Part shown: in pieces, positions 11,819 through 23,609 of the stretch
How the letters are laid out: every line of letters begins with the position of its first letter
How positions within the stretch are numbered: the first letter of the stretch is position 1
Assembly (NCBI RefSeq): GCF_958450345.1
Contig: NC_088780.1
Span: 102,994,226-103,058,225, forward strand
DNA length: 64,000 bases
DNA from: Calliphora vicina
Taxonomy: Eukaryota > Arthropoda > Insecta > Diptera > Calliphoridae
Reading direction: 5' to 3'
Position numbers and translations under genes: made by a program
The notes under the pieces: generated by a model
Databases searched by the model: none
What the model saw: only the letters and a program-made list of their open reading frames with translations
Told to the model about the DNA's origin: nothing

Positions 11819-12452
11819 GATTAGTTCTATGTGAACTCTGCACCATCAAATTCAATGGTAAAAATGGTAAAGAATTTCGTAGTGGCCGTATAAGCACGCA
11901 AGATAGCGAACGTTTTGGACGCCCTGCGGAGGTCTCTGCACCCACAAAAATTGAACAAATTATAAACAAAAAATTACCGATGAATTTGTTCCCCGGGAGT
12001 TTTTTTCCATTGAATTTGAATAGGAAAAATGGGAAAATGGAAAAAACTCCCGGGGAATTTTTATTTATAATTAAGCTGTATATGATGTTGGCCGATCGGA
12101 GATTCAAAATGCGAGAGAGTGTGGAAACGCCCAGAATACGCGGGCAGACATGAAACCGTAATATTCCGTCATGACACAGCTTGGCCTCATGTTGTAATAC
12201 CTGTTAAATCGATCGATGCAAAACTCTCTCTGTGGGATTCGCTTCAGTTTGGAACAGCATATACGAAATTGGCTTGATTCGTTCTTGGCATCAAAAGATG
12301 ATCAGTTCTTTTGGCTCGGAATCCATATTGTACCAGAAAGATGGGAAAAGGTCATAGGTAACAATGGCCATTACTTTGAATAAATTAATAGAGTACCAAC
12401 GTTTCAAAATAAATGCTAACAAATTAAAAAAATCCCTTATTTCTAAGTCATA
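11819..12452 (+). pseudogene. Second mariner-like transposase fossil
   Basis: Plus strand. An N-terminal fragment near 11,878-11,968 reads GRISTQDSERFGRPAEVSAP, the linker after the helix-turn-helix of mariner transposases. A C-terminal fragment from 12,146 reads RHDTAWPHVVIPVK, then after a deletion and frameshift SKDDQFFWLGIHIVPERWEK and NNGHYFE with a stop at 12,379-12,381. The segment with the last catalytic Asp is missing. Between the pieces lies a hairpin with TTCCCCGGGAG / CTCCCGGGGAA arms (about 11,988-12,059), also seen in the leader of the mariner at 6-7.7 kb. Confidence 0.8.
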
Positions 12453-12460
12453 CAACAAAT

Positions 12461-13865
12461 AACACTGTCCAACAAATTGAAACTTTTTGATTGAAACAGA
12501 ATAGCGATCCTATAATTCTGAAAGGGCATGTTGAGTAGATCATTTATGTAGAATAAACTTATAGTTCACCTAGTCGGAATTTTTTTTTACAGTGGGTCAA
12601 AGTTTTAATTTTTTGATCGAAGGGAGCAGTATACTAACTGAAAAAAATGTTGTAAGTTAATGTCTAAGATAATTCTTATTGTCAGAGTTATATTGTGGAA
12701 TTTTATGGGGATCATTTTTGTGGAAGATCTTAACTCCTCTCCTTAGGGGTCAATTTGACCCTTTTTTCGAGAAAATCAAATAAAGTCCTTTCAAAAAGGA
12801 CATTTAAGGATTAAAATATTCGATTAAAATTTTATATTTTTGTTCATGGAAAATTCCAATATTCAAATTTTTTAGTTTCTAAGGTAAATGAAGTCCGAAA
12901 AATTCATAAAATTATTTCATTTCACTAAACTGTTAATATTCAAGTCCTAAGGTTTTCACCAATACCAACTTATATTTGTTCATCAGGAGCTCCACAAACC
13001 TTGCTCCTTTTTGAAAAATGTTAACGTTTTTTTATATATTTAAAAAATACGGCCATTTTTACATGTTCCAAATTTGGATGCGTGTAACTTTTTATAGGGA
13101 CGACATAACTGTTAACAAGTTATTTTTATAGTATTCGAAATTTTATCGCAAATATTGGTGATATTTTAAAAAACAATTTCGAACCACCGTAGGCCCGACA
13201 TATCTAAAAAACTAAAAAAAGATGGAACAAATTTAAAAAAAAAATTAACAAATAAACATAAATAACTCTTGACCTAAAAGTGATAATTTATATATGTATA
13301 TATATATTTTTTGTAGATCTTCTCTTGGACTATTTATATTTTAAATATCAGCTCATTCGGATCATAAATTGATTTTTTGTGATTTTTTTAAAAAATGTGA
13401 GACCCAAGGTGTCGTGTGTTATCTTGCGAATTAAGCGTAAAGAGCTGTATTTACAACTTTGGTATCTTTGGTGACCCCCACTGAAATTTCCCGGCAAACA
13501 TTTTCGTAGAATATTTGAATCCTTAAATGTCCTTTTTGAAAGGACTTTATTTGATTTTCTCAAAAAAGGGTCAAATTTACCCCTAAGGAGAGGAGATAGA
13601 GGGTTAAGATCTTCCACAAAAATGATCCCCATAAAATTCCACAATATAATTCTGACAATAAGAATTCTATTAGAAATTAACTTACAACATTTTTTTCAGT
13701 CAGTATAAAGTTCCCTTCGATCAAAAAATGAAAACTTTGAAACACTGTAAAAAAAAAAATTCCGACCAGGTGAACTATAAGTTTATTCTACAAAAATTAT
13801 CTACTCAACTTGCCCTTTCAGAATTATAGGGTCGCTATTCTGTTCCCAAAATGCTGTTGGACAGT
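12461..13865. mobile_element. 1.4-kb element with long terminal inverted repeats
   Basis: The left end is AACACTGTCCAACAAATTGA; the right end is its imperfect reverse complement, ...TGCTGTTGGACAGT. The inverted similarity reaches about 350 bases inward and includes the reciprocal blocks AGTCCTTTCAAAAAGGAC and GTCCTTTTTGAAAGGACTTT. The central part (about 12,830-13,300) is unique and non-coding. Truncated relatives are at 2758-3372 and 16,955-18,905. It resembles a foldback or long-TIR non-autonomous DNA transposon; I cannot name the superfamily. Confidence 0.75.
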
Positions 13866-15260
13866 ATAATTGAATGATTTTACATCATTATCAAATAAAA
13901 TTTTAACTTTGAACTTCGATAAAAGTCAAGACAAAACGAATTTAGAATTTTTGGACAACCTGTGTACTAAGATTTAACAAATTTGAAACGGGGAGAATCC
14001 CATTACTTGTCGAAAATGTTTGTTTCCTCCCATATTAGTTATATAGTTAAACATTTAATCTTAACTATTATTTTACTATTTTTAATTCAATAACATATCA
14101 ATGCTTCTCTCTCTACAATTTTCTAATGCACTGGTTTTCATTCGCATTAATAGTTTTCTTAAATATCTATCGAAATGTATATCCATCGAATAACAAAATC
14201 TGTTACCTCTACGTATGAGCAATATTTCATACATATTAGCAAACCAACAATTAATTATTACTCATACGTCAACTAATTCCTAAATTAATGTGCAATGAAA
14301 TTTAATAGAGATTTTCTTTTAACATTTTTAATATATCTATCCAAAACTAAAATCCATTTAACAAAATTTTATGTTCCAAAATACACACAACACAGAATCA
14401 CTTTAGTTTCTTTATTTTCCATTTAATATAACCCAGTTTCTAATGTTCTTGTTTTATTTTATATTTTTCTACTTTAAATACTCATCGTTGTCGTCGTCGT
14501 AGTCGTAAGTACCCCGTTCTGAACATGTGAATGTCATTTTAAAATCTTTTTAAACTAAACGGAAATTAATAAATGCAAAATGCTGAAAAACTAATGCACT
14601 GCAAACAAAAAAAATATGAATTTACATACATACACACATAGAACATGTGTGTGTGTTTGTGTTTGTATTTATGTATATGTATAAGTGGTAACCACATATA
14701 CAAACATATTTTTATCTATACATATACTGCAGCATACTACTTACGCTAGTGTTAGTAGAAATAGTAGTAGTAGTAGTATCTACACATATTTGTGCATATT
14801 TAAAGGACAAAGGAAATTCTATAGAAAACGGAAACCCACAAACATGGTTTCTTTTCATTTTTTATCTTGCTTAGAATTAAGCGACGCTACAGCAGCCCCA
14901 CCAACTGCACTCCATTATAAGCAAAATTTTAATAAACTCGCCTTAAATTTGTGCAGTTTCTTTCTGTTTTCTTTCCACAAATTTTGGAATTTTGAAAAAA
15001 TGAGATAAGTTTTTTTTATTGTTTGGTAATTTAAGTTTTACGGTTTAAAGAGTAGATTGTCATACACTAAGACAGTTAAATTCTCTTGAGTAATTTGTGT
15101 GGGCAATAAAAGAGTAAGATTTAATATAAATTATATGAAATGAAAAGCCTTGTTGGAAATTTAAGTTAAAATATATTAACATAATTTGGAGCAAATAAAA
15201 TTTTATTTAAACCACTTTTTTGTTTTATTATGTTTTTAACTTTTACATTGTCTTTTAGTT
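13866..15260. other. Intergenic DNA, microsatellites only
   Basis: No gene seen. A CGT trinucleotide tract is near 14,488-14,506 (TCGTTGTCGTCGTCGTAGTC), a TG tract near 14,646-14,665 and a TAG tract near 14,763-14,778. Open stretches are short and low in complexity. Confidence 0.45.
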
Positions 15261-15725
15261 TTTATATCCATAGTGTGGAAGGTTATTTGGTTTACATCCA
15301 CCTTAAAGTAAAACGATTGACTTAGAATCGATTAAGCGATATCATTTCTTCTTTCCATCCGTCCGTCCATCTGGCTTGCTATCCATGTAAACCTTGGACG
15401 CAAAGTTCAGATCGCTATTTTGATGATATTGCGATAAAATTTGGTACATATAATTTTTTCGGCCCAAGGACGGAGCCTATTGCAACTGACTGAAATCGGT
15501 CAACTATTTCACCTAATCCCAATATAAATTTCCTCTCGAAATAGGACTTTATCGGTCATAAATACGTTTAATTTATGTAGGTATCTATACAAAACTAGCT
15601 CCAAATAAGTTTTATATTCGGAAGCCTTGTCACCTAAATATTTGATGATCGGTCCACAATAAGTCGTAGATTCTATATAAGACCCATTTCCGTAAATCAC
15701 TTTAACGGTCATAAATCTCTTAAAA
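15261..15725 (-). mobile_element. Family-1 mini-me-like repeat, reversed
   Basis: Reverse complement of the element at 4556-5310: it starts with a degraded ATCCATAGTGTGGAAGG, then CTTAGAATCGATTAAGCGAT, a CCATCCGTCCGTCCATCTGG tract, TTCGGCCCAAGGACGGAGCC and GGTCATAAATC blocks. It is diverged and lacks the hairpin end. It abuts the retrotransposon fossil that begins near 15,755. Confidence 0.7.
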
Positions 15726-15754
15726 AATGCTGTTATCTAAATAAAATTAAATTG

Positions 15755-16955
15755 CACACTCCATGGAAACTGTGGTCAAATCCGTACTTGGGTATCAAAA
15801 GCCTCCATAAAAGACCCATGGTACGACCAGGAGTTTCACAATGCAACTGCAGAGAAAAACACTGCAAGTCTGGCAACACTGCAGTCCGCTGTAACGCGTG
15901 GAGTACGGGAGATTTACCTTGAGAAAAGGAGACAGAAGAAAGCCTGTTCTGCCGTAAGAAAAGAGAAATGGAAATGCGAGAGTGTGAGTGTGAGGAGATC
16001 GAGATGTACAGGAGTAGAAACAAGGTCCTCAAATTCTACCAAAAAGTAAAACACTAAACAGAGGGCATTGGTACTGGTAGTTTCGTCTGTAGGGATGAGG
16101 ACGGAAACCTAGTGATAGCTACTGAAATTGTACTGAGGACATGGAAACAACATTTGTCCATGCTGTTGGTATCAGATGATAGTAGCGACGAAGATACCCT
16201 TGAACCAATCATTGACGACTGTGTCAAATGTACTCCACCTAGCCAAAATGAGATTGAGGAAAGAATATCCCGGCTGAAGAACAACAAATCTGCAGGAGCC
16301 GAAGGTTTTCCCGCAGAACTTTTTAAAGCCGGAGACAACGAGTTGTTAAGGAGTACGCACCTACTTGTTGGAAGAAGAAGGCTAGAAGAACGCATACCCG
16401 ATGACTGAAACCTCAGCGTGTTGTGTCGTGTGCACAAGAAAAGTGACAAAACCGTATGCGCCAACTATTGATTTATGAGTGTTCTTCCTATTGCATACAA
16501 AATTCTATCGAGCATATTATGTGAACGATTGGAAACTAAAGTCAGCGAAATAGCAGGACCCTGCCAATGTGGCTTTAGACCTGGTAAATCGACCACCGAC
16601 CAGATATTAACATTACGCCAGATCCTGAAGTAGGCCCATTTAAAAGAAATCGGCACCTATCACCTGTTCGTCGACTACGAAGCTGTTTTTTACAGCCCGA
16701 TACAAGCAAAGGTATTTAAAGCCATGTCTGAGTCTGGAAACCTGCAATGCTAATACGCTTATGAAGAACGAGATCATCGGTTAACATTTAAAAAAAAAAC
16801 ATCTCCCAGACGTTAAATACCAAACGAGGTTTAATACAACATTTTAATGATAAAATACTGCGTGATGCTTCCGTTTATAGATCAAGCAGAATTTACAACT
16901 AAAAGCATATGCTACTCGCTTATCAAGGGGCGGACTCTGCTACAGGTAACTGCAA
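15755..16955 (+). pseudogene. Non-LTR retrotransposon fossil (linker and RT)
   Basis: Plus strand, several frames. The linker reads WYDQEFHNATAEKNTASLAT. Next are GTGSFVCRDEDGNLVIATE, LKNNKSAGAEGFPAELFKAG (RT block with K-SAG-EGFPAE), IPDDWNLSVLCRVHKKSDKT, LPIAYKILSSILCERLETK, CQCGFRPGKSTTDQILTLRQ and YHLFVDYEAVFYSPI (RT motif A region, damaged). Near 16,905 a remnant LLAYQGAD stands where LLAYADD would be. Stops and frameshifts interrupt it throughout, so it is dead. It is a different lineage from the fossil at 10.9-11.8 kb. Its 3' end is cut by the repeat starting near 16,955. Confidence 0.85.
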
Positions 16956-18905
16956 CATTCTCTAGTATAGGGATGAGATAAATGTTATCAAGTTGCTTTT
17001 ATTTTATTTAGAATTTTATCTTCAATACATCTGATATTTTAAATATAAATTTCGAACCCTCGCACAGTGGGAGAAAACCCTAATTTAGTGGAATTAAAAT
17101 CGTATCTTCTAAACGCTTGGCCAAATTAATTTCATTTATATGAAAATATTGCAGGCAAGGGGGTAAGCTAATAAAGTAATGCAAAATGGGTACTGCTACT
17201 TCCGTATAATGAGTGGGAGAGGCTGCTAAACTACACTACCTCGGAAGAAATTCTTTCAAAAAATTTAAATTTTATAAGTAATTTTATTTATAGCAAGTAA
17301 CTATTTAAATCTATAGATTTTGGACATTTACCCTATTGCCGGCATAGGTCGAAATATTCATATAAAATTAAACTTTTTTTAGTTTTATTAATAAGTTTAT
17401 TTTTAAAAACGAATAACAATTATACTGTACAACAACCAAAATCGGAATGGAGAAAATCGGGAAATATTTGGACCCGATTTGGACTGGAGTATGATGAATC
17501 ACTAGGAAGTAATGGATCCAACAAAAGTTGCTTAACATCTTTCGATAACGGTTCAACTTTTTTATAGCTTGCAGATGAAGTTCTGGACAATGTGGATATA
17601 ACACAGCGTTAAAACAAATATATTAATATTGACATAAAATGCTTTGCAAATGTTATATTTTTAATCTAATTAAAGCACTACCATATTTAAAAGGACTCAT
17701 AATTTTATGTCCAATTTGGTATATGGGCATTTGTTCTTAGCAACTTGTAAGTAGTTAGAATTACATAAATTTCATTTTTATATAATGTAATTACCAATAG
17801 CACTTCTTATATACAATCTTAAAAAATAAGGAACAAATTTAGTACGAGGTTTTACATCGTCCCAACGATAATAATTTCTTAAAAAAATTATATAAATTCA
17901 CCTCGCACTTTCGCAGCTGAATTTTTAACCATATGTAGTCTATAATATAGCCTTGATATTGGTAAAAAAAATTAGGACTGCATCTCACAGCATTAAAAAA
18001 GTAAAAATACAACTTAAAGAAAACCTTGTCCTGCTTAATAACAACTTTGAAAACAATTCTTCATAAAAAAATTTCTGAAAAATTTTTTACTTTTAAATAG
18101 TTGCCAATACCAAACCACTGAAGTTATTAATAAATATTAAATATTTTTAAGTACAGCAACAACTATAGATTGAAACTACATAACAATAAATCAAATATGT
18201 CAAAGTTTTTTTTTTTTATTTTGCGCCACTAAATTGTTGATTTCTCCCACAGTGCCTCGTAGGCCCGCCATAATTAAAAAACCAAAAAAAGATCGAGCAG
18301 AATTAAAAAATAAATAAACCTAAATATCTCTTAAACTAAAAGAGATAACATACATATGTATGCATGTTTTTTGTAGATCTCCTTAAGGACTATTTATAGT
18401 CCTTATTCTTGAAGATATTTTTAAAAAATGTGAGATCCGAGATGGCGTGTAATTTTGCTAATTAAGCGTAAAGCGCTCTATTTACAACGTTTGTATCTTT
18501 GGTGACGCCCACTTAAATTTTACGGCAAACATTTTCGTAGAAAGTTTTAATCCTTAAGTGTTCTTTTTGAAAGGACTTTTTTGATTTTCTCAAAAAAAGG
18601 GTCGAATTTACCCCTACAGAGAGGAGATAGAGGGTTAAGATCTTCCACAAAAATGATCCCCATAAAATTCCATAATATAACTCTGACAATTAGTATTCTC
18701 TCAGATATTAACTTACAACATTTTTTTCAGTTAGTATAAAGCTCCCTTGGATCAAAAAATTAAAACTTTGACCCACTATAGAAAAATTCAGACCAGCTGG
18801 ACTATAATGTTATTCTACAAAAATTATCTACTCAACATGCCCTTTCAGAATTATTGGGTCACTATTCTGTTTCAATCAAAAAGTCTCAATTTGTTGGACA
18901 GAGTT
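16955..18905. mobile_element. ACTGTCCAACA-family copy, interrupted at 17,063
   Basis: 16,970-17,062 matches 13,090-13,189 of the complete copy (shared TATAGGGA, GTTA-CAAGTT, TTTTATC, TTTCGAAC). 18,255-18,905 matches 13,190-13,865 and ends TTTGTTGGACAGA. The two parts are separated by the Transib-like insertion at 17,063-18,254. Its left end is lost near 16,955. Confidence 0.75.
17063..18254. mobile_element. Transib-like non-autonomous transposon
   Basis: The left terminus is CACAGTGGGAGAAA; the right terminus, read inward, is CACTGTGGGAGAAA. A second matching block, AATTTAGTGG, lies five bases further in on both sides. The flanks carry the 5-base direct repeat CCTCG (17,058-17,062 and 18,255-18,259). 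The element splits a repeat whose uninterrupted relative reads TTCGAAC-CACCG-TAGGCCC at 13,178-13,196, so the junctions fit a 5-base staggered insertion. A 5-base GC-rich duplication with CACWGTG-type termini is the pattern of Transib elements, relatives of the RAG1 system. The interior (1.2 kb) encodes no transposase. Superfamily assignment is inference. Confidence 0.65.
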
Positions 18906-19010
18906 ATTATTATAATGTTATTCAAAATGAGTCCTAAATTTGTTTAGCTCAAGTAAGTTTTTTTTTGCCCTGCGCTAAAATTGTTGTATTTTTTCTTGTA
19001 TTTTAACAGG

Positions 19011-19280
19011 TGGATACAAGTTTAACTTTCTGCCGTAATAGATCATTCCAAGAGTTCCTAATTTGTTTTCCTTCCCGGGAAACATATCTATATTAATGAC
19101 TTCCAGATATATGTTGATCAAAAATATGGCAAAAATCGAGATTGTACCGGTTTTTTCCCTATATCCATTTGTCAGCCATTTGTCGGCCGATTTTGTCGAT
19201 TTTAAATAGCAACCGATCCGGAAGAATTCCCGATATATTGATGTGTGAATCATTTATGTAAGTTATTTGTGGGCTACGGA
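19011..19280 (-). mobile_element. Fragment of family-2 mini-me-like repeat
   Basis: Interior piece with AAAATCGAGATTGTACCGG, GTCGGCCGATTTTGTCGATT and CCGGAAGAATTCCCGATATA, parallel to 21,010-21,130 and 24,190-24,350. Neither end is present. It abuts a Transib-like end at 19,283. Confidence 0.6.
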
Positions 19281-19282
19281 CA

Positions 19283-19680
19283 CACAGTGGGGGATCTGAA
19301 AAAAAAAGTGGAAATAAATCTGTAACTTCTAAACGAATAGCCCGATTTTAATAAAATTTCCCATGGCTATAGAGGTGTCGATAAGTTTAAGTTTTGAATT
19401 TGGGCTTAAACAACCAAGGTGGGGCCGAACCACAATGCCCCAAAGTGGGGCACCTCGGGTATATCAAAAATTAAAAATGATGCCAAATTTTTGTTTGCGA
19501 TCCGATTTGAAAGATTTTTATATATATGGAATGTACTAGACGAGATCTGCATTAGCTGTTGGCCAAAAACTGATGACATCTTTTTTTAAAGGCCCACTGA
19601 TTTGCAGAATCTTTGGGGGCCCATAAAAATAAATTGGTCACCAAAATGGACAAACTGAGTATAGGGTTTTACTACCCTTC
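19283..19680 (+). mobile_element. Transib-like element end, partner not found
   Basis: Starts CACAGTGGGGGATC. The next 100 bases (AAATCTGTAACTTCTAAACG) are similar to those just inside the element at 17,063 and, reversed, to those before 22,669. A piece near 19,480-19,540 is similar, reversed, to 27,780-27,855 (GATCCGATTTGAAAGATTTT). No matching right end or target duplication was found. Confidence 0.45.
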
Positions 19681-20600
19681 GAACCTATAATGTGTTTTTA
19701 AATATTTCATGAAATTTTCGACAATTTCGAAAATTATGAGTTTTTGTGTGTCGTTTATCATGGATTGCCCCAATAGTATTCCTTAAGTAATCCTAAAGGA
19801 ATACAGATCTAAATAATTCTTGCATTTTTTATTGCATTCCAACCAATTTTACATCTATACAATTTCTCTTTTTGCAACACATAGATACTAGAATAATGTA
19901 CCTACAACTAGGACATGCGCATATACATACCACCTGCACATCTCTTTAACTCAAATATATTTTTGAGTTTGTTTTTTCCACAAACATTATTTACACGCTC
20001 TTTTAATTTGTATAACAGTTATAAATTTCACATTAGAAAGTATCGAAGGAAAATGAGCAATTATATATGTAGTTTTGTATAAAACAAAAAAACAATAACA
20101 AAAATAAGACAAAAACAAATAACATACCGGTGGTATTCGTATTAATAAAATGTTAAACCGTAATAACTACACGTACATTTTGTATTTGGGATTTCGATAA
20201 ACGTAATTGAATTATTGTGTTTAATTTTTTTTTTCGTTTTTCTCGTTTATTTATAGGGAACAAACAAAATTATTCGCAATTATAAGAAATAAAAATTATT
20301 GACAATTTTAGTGATGGCTTAAAGAGAGTAGACAGAAAATGTTAGAAAAAAAAAAACGTGGTAAAACTAGACATGTCAATGCATGTAGAAAGATATTGAA
20401 AATATGGTGTGTTAAAGTGGGCAATAAATGTTTGGTTATTTTTTAGTTATGAAAAGATTTACTTTAACTTTATACGAGGATATTGGATTTATGAATAATA
20501 TGAAATATTATAAATGATTTAAGCAATCAAAAAAAAAAAAAAGTGAAATTTTGTTAATATAAAACTCAACAGCAAATCGAGTTATAAATTTTTTTTAAAG
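19681..20600. other. AT-rich intergenic DNA, no gene seen
   Basis: No gene or element end recognised between the Transib-like end and the family-2 repeat. Confidence 0.4.
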
Positions 20601-21299
20601 AACAAGTAAGAGAGCTATATTCTGCTGTGCCGAATTTTATATACCCTTCACCAAATTAAACTTCTAAATAAATATTTAAAATATTTTTAGGTAAACAAAA
20701 TTAATTTTTTGTTTTTATAATTTTTTGAAAAAAAAATTTTGGAATTGTTATTTTAAATTTTTTTTTTAAATTTTTATTTTTTTAATTTAAAATTTTTTTT
20801 TTAAATTTTAAAATTTCTTTTTTTGTTTTTTAATTTTTTTTTTTGGAGAAAAAAAAAATCGGGTTCAAAAATAATCTTTCCGATTTTGACCCATTGCAGG
20901 TTCAACTATACTATGGTCGTATATACGTCGTTGCAAAGGTCTTTGAAATATCTATCATAAGATATCCATATTATGTATATTAATGTCGTAATAATCCAGA
21001 TATACTAGGTCAAACATCGAGGTTTTTCCTCATATCTCAGCCATTTGTGGACCGATTTTGCTGATTTTAAATAGGAAACTTCTCGAAAGCATGTCTGACA
21101 GAATTATTGAAGATTTGGATGCCGAAGATATCTGGGGTCTTCAGAAAATTGACGGACAGACGAACATGGCTTAATCGACTACGCTATCTATAAGGATCCA
21201 GAATATACATATATACTTATCGGAAAATTATATTGTGGAAATTACAAACGGAATGACAAACTTATATATACCCTTCTCACGAAGGTAAAGGGTATAATA
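20601..21299 (-). mobile_element. Family-2 mini-me-like repeat, reversed
   Basis: Reverse-orientation copy of 7005-7681: it starts AACAAGTAAGAGAGC and CTGCTGTGCCGAATTTTATA, has an A/T simple-sequence core and a GACGGACAGACG tract near 21,150-21,163, and ends CCCTTCTCACGAAGGTAAAG GGTATAATAA. Full length and non-coding. Confidence 0.75.
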
Positions 21300-22273
21300 A
21301 AACTTCTCATAAATAATTTATACCCTGAAATAATTACTATTCAACTCCAATAAATTTTCATAATGACATCACACTTCTTTATCATTTGACGTAAAGTTTA
21401 AATAAATTTCCTGGTATTTTTAACCATGTTTATTAACTAGTCACAACTAATTTAAGTTAGTAAATACCTAAATTTATTATATTTCTTTTTAATATTATTT
21501 TTAACTTCAAGTATCTTTATCTATAAATTGTATTTAAAGAAAAAAATGCACCTAAATTAAAGTACCACATCGTATCACTTTTAAATACGTCATACATTTC
21601 GAGTTGATTTTGGCAGAGATTAATTAATATTTTTTCAATCATAAATATTTTTTTATTCGACATTTCAATTTAATAAAAATGTTTAATATAACCGAAATCA
21701 GTAGTGGACACTTGAAGATAAGATTTGTAAAGCCCTACATGAAATAAGAAAATTTAAAAACTTCTGGGAACTTGTCATACATTTTTAAGAAAATAAAACG
21801 AGTACTAAAATTTCAAAGAAGCACGAGAATTGTAATGATATTCTTGAAAAAAAAACGTCATAATTGAGAAGGAATTTAGAACAGGTTAAACTAAAACTTC
21901 AAGCAACGAATGCAAATACAAAAAATTGGAGGAAACTTTTGGCACTAAGTATACGCTATGCTTCACACTTTAATGCTAAAAGGGACAGTCTCCTTAAAAA
22001 CTTGAGTTGTGCCTAATATCATCGAAAGAATGAATTCTTATTTCAATTTTCTAAATCAAATTAAATGCTACCTCTTAGCCATACATTTAATGAATTCATT
22101 ATGAATTAATTCATAGGCTTAATTACTATAGTTTAGTAATTCATTCTTAGTAATTAATTCCTTATTGTTTTTAATTAAAATCCATTACAAAATTGCTTTG
22201 AAAATGTACTGAATGATTAAAATTTTTCAATTCAAATGTATTACAAAAATTCATGTTTGTAAATGATCAAATG
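21300..22273. other. AT-rich intergenic DNA with an inverted repeat relic
   Basis: No gene. 22,075-22,165 (AATGAATTCATTATGAATTA, TCATAGGCTTAATTAC) is the reverse complement of the second half of the 7841-8335 repeat unit. Confidence 0.5.
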
Positions 22274-22279
22274 CAAAAA

Positions 22280-22669
22280 CAAAACTTTGAGCCCACTATG
22301 GGGGCTTTTTTAATTTGTTGGTTACTATATTTTGATATCGACTAAGCGATTTGAGAATTTTTGCAATAAAATTTAATTTTCCATAAAAAAATTTTCAAAT
22401 GTAAAGATAATTGATAGATACGAGGAGATAATGTAATCAACGTGGAGATTCTTTATATGTAATTTTTTTGGCAATTTTTTTGTTTCCCATCCGATTTCAA
22501 GGATTTTGATATATGTATTTGGAAATCGAATGTCTAAGTTACCCTATTTGAGCCCCCATAGCTCCGCCCCTTGAGCATTTGAAGTGGCCATTCTTATAAC
22601 ATAAACCGTTTACAATTGCCAGATTTACTTCCAACAAATTTTGATTATGCCCCACTGTGCGGCGGTAAT
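22280..22669 (-). mobile_element. Transib-like element end, reversed
   Basis: Ends in TTATGCCCCACTGTG at 22,669; read inward on the minus strand this is CACAGTGGGGCATAA, followed by GGAAGTAAATCTGG, the same order as the end at 19,283. The far end is unclear (CCCACTATGGGGGC near 22,284 is a candidate). It abuts the transposase remnant on its right. Confidence 0.45.
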
Positions 22670-22960
22670 TGCTCGTGTAATTTGAGGGCATGATCATCTC
22701 ACATGGAGGTGATGTGAACTGGCCACCAAGATCGTGCGGTTTGACCCCGTTAGACCTTTTCTTTTTTGTTTTTCTTAAGTGGCATATCTATACAAATAAG
22801 CCACAAACCACAGGCCATCAAAGCCAACACAACCCATGCCATAGGCCAAATTCAGCCTAATTTATGAGCTGGATTCATGGAAAATTAAACATTTCGGATG
22901 AACATTTGCACGATATTATATTCCATACAGTATGTAAATTGGCATCGATAGGTCTTCAAC
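22670..22960 (+). pseudogene. IS630/mariner-related transposase remnant, C-terminus
   Basis: Plus-strand reading gives GMIISHGGDVNWPPRSCGLT followed by PLDLFFFVFLKWHIYTNKPQ; after a stop and frameshift, DEHLHDIIFHT. NWPPRSC-LTPLD-F, YxNKPQT and the terminal HLHDIIF match the C-terminal half of the insect mariner-related transposases with a DUF4817-type N-terminus. The upstream catalytic part is missing. An N-terminal piece of what looks like the same family is at 29,748-29,914. Confidence 0.75.
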
Positions 22961-23404
22961 ATGAATAAAAAATGTCTTTAATACACACTTTGCTTTATTT
23001 AAATTTAAAGATAGGAAACGGTCAATGAAATGCCCTTTAGTTACTTTATATACTCGTACCTACAGTATAAATTCTTAATAGAATAAAATTGCCATGTGAC
23101 AACATTTATTTTTTACATCATTTTTTAAAACACTCAACAAGATAATTTAATGTCGCTGGCTTAACATGAAAAGGCTCTAAGTCCACTTTTTTTAGAAATT
23201 GAGATTTTAGTGCAGTAATGTACAATAAGTAAAAATACATTGATTACAAAGAAAAAATTGGAGTTATCTCGCATTTTGTTGTTGTTTTGTAGTGATGAGC
23301 AAAAGCGCTTAGTCCAATTTATCACAATTTATCAGATGAAAAAGCTCTAAGTCCCTATAAAAAGTACAGTTTAACCATTTCTGTCAAATTGTTCAATAAC
23401 ATGT

Positions 23405-23600
23405 ATTAAAACAAGTAAAACAAAATGGTCGGTCAAATATTTTTCTTTTAAAATTTCAATAATTTATTTTCGGAAGAGGGTCTTACTTATTTGGGAGCTA
23501 TGACTAATATGACAAAAATATTTATATATTATTGAAATTTTAAACGAAAAATGTTTTTGCTCTTTTACTTAGTGTAGGGTATTACACTTACTTGTTTTTT
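23405..23600. mobile_element. Fold-back dimer of family-1 left ends
   Basis: The left half starts AAGTAAAACAAAATGGTCGG and runs through TTTTTCTTTTAAAATTTCAA. The right half is the reversed same end: TTGAAATTTTAAACGAAAAA, TTTTGCTCTTTTACTTAGTG, TAGGGTATTACACTTACTTG. Two left termini therefore face outward with no right end between them. Confidence 0.65.
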
Positions 23601-23609
23601 TTAAATTTT

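Noticed and set aside
11811..12107. 98-codon minus-strand frame
   Set aside because: It is antisense to the mariner relic on the plus strand and contains its leader hairpin.
19283..22669. A single 3.4-kb Transib-like element between the two facing ends
   Set aside because: The flanking pentamers GGACA and CGGCG do not match, and the contents include unrelated full-length repeats. Two separate insertions are simpler.
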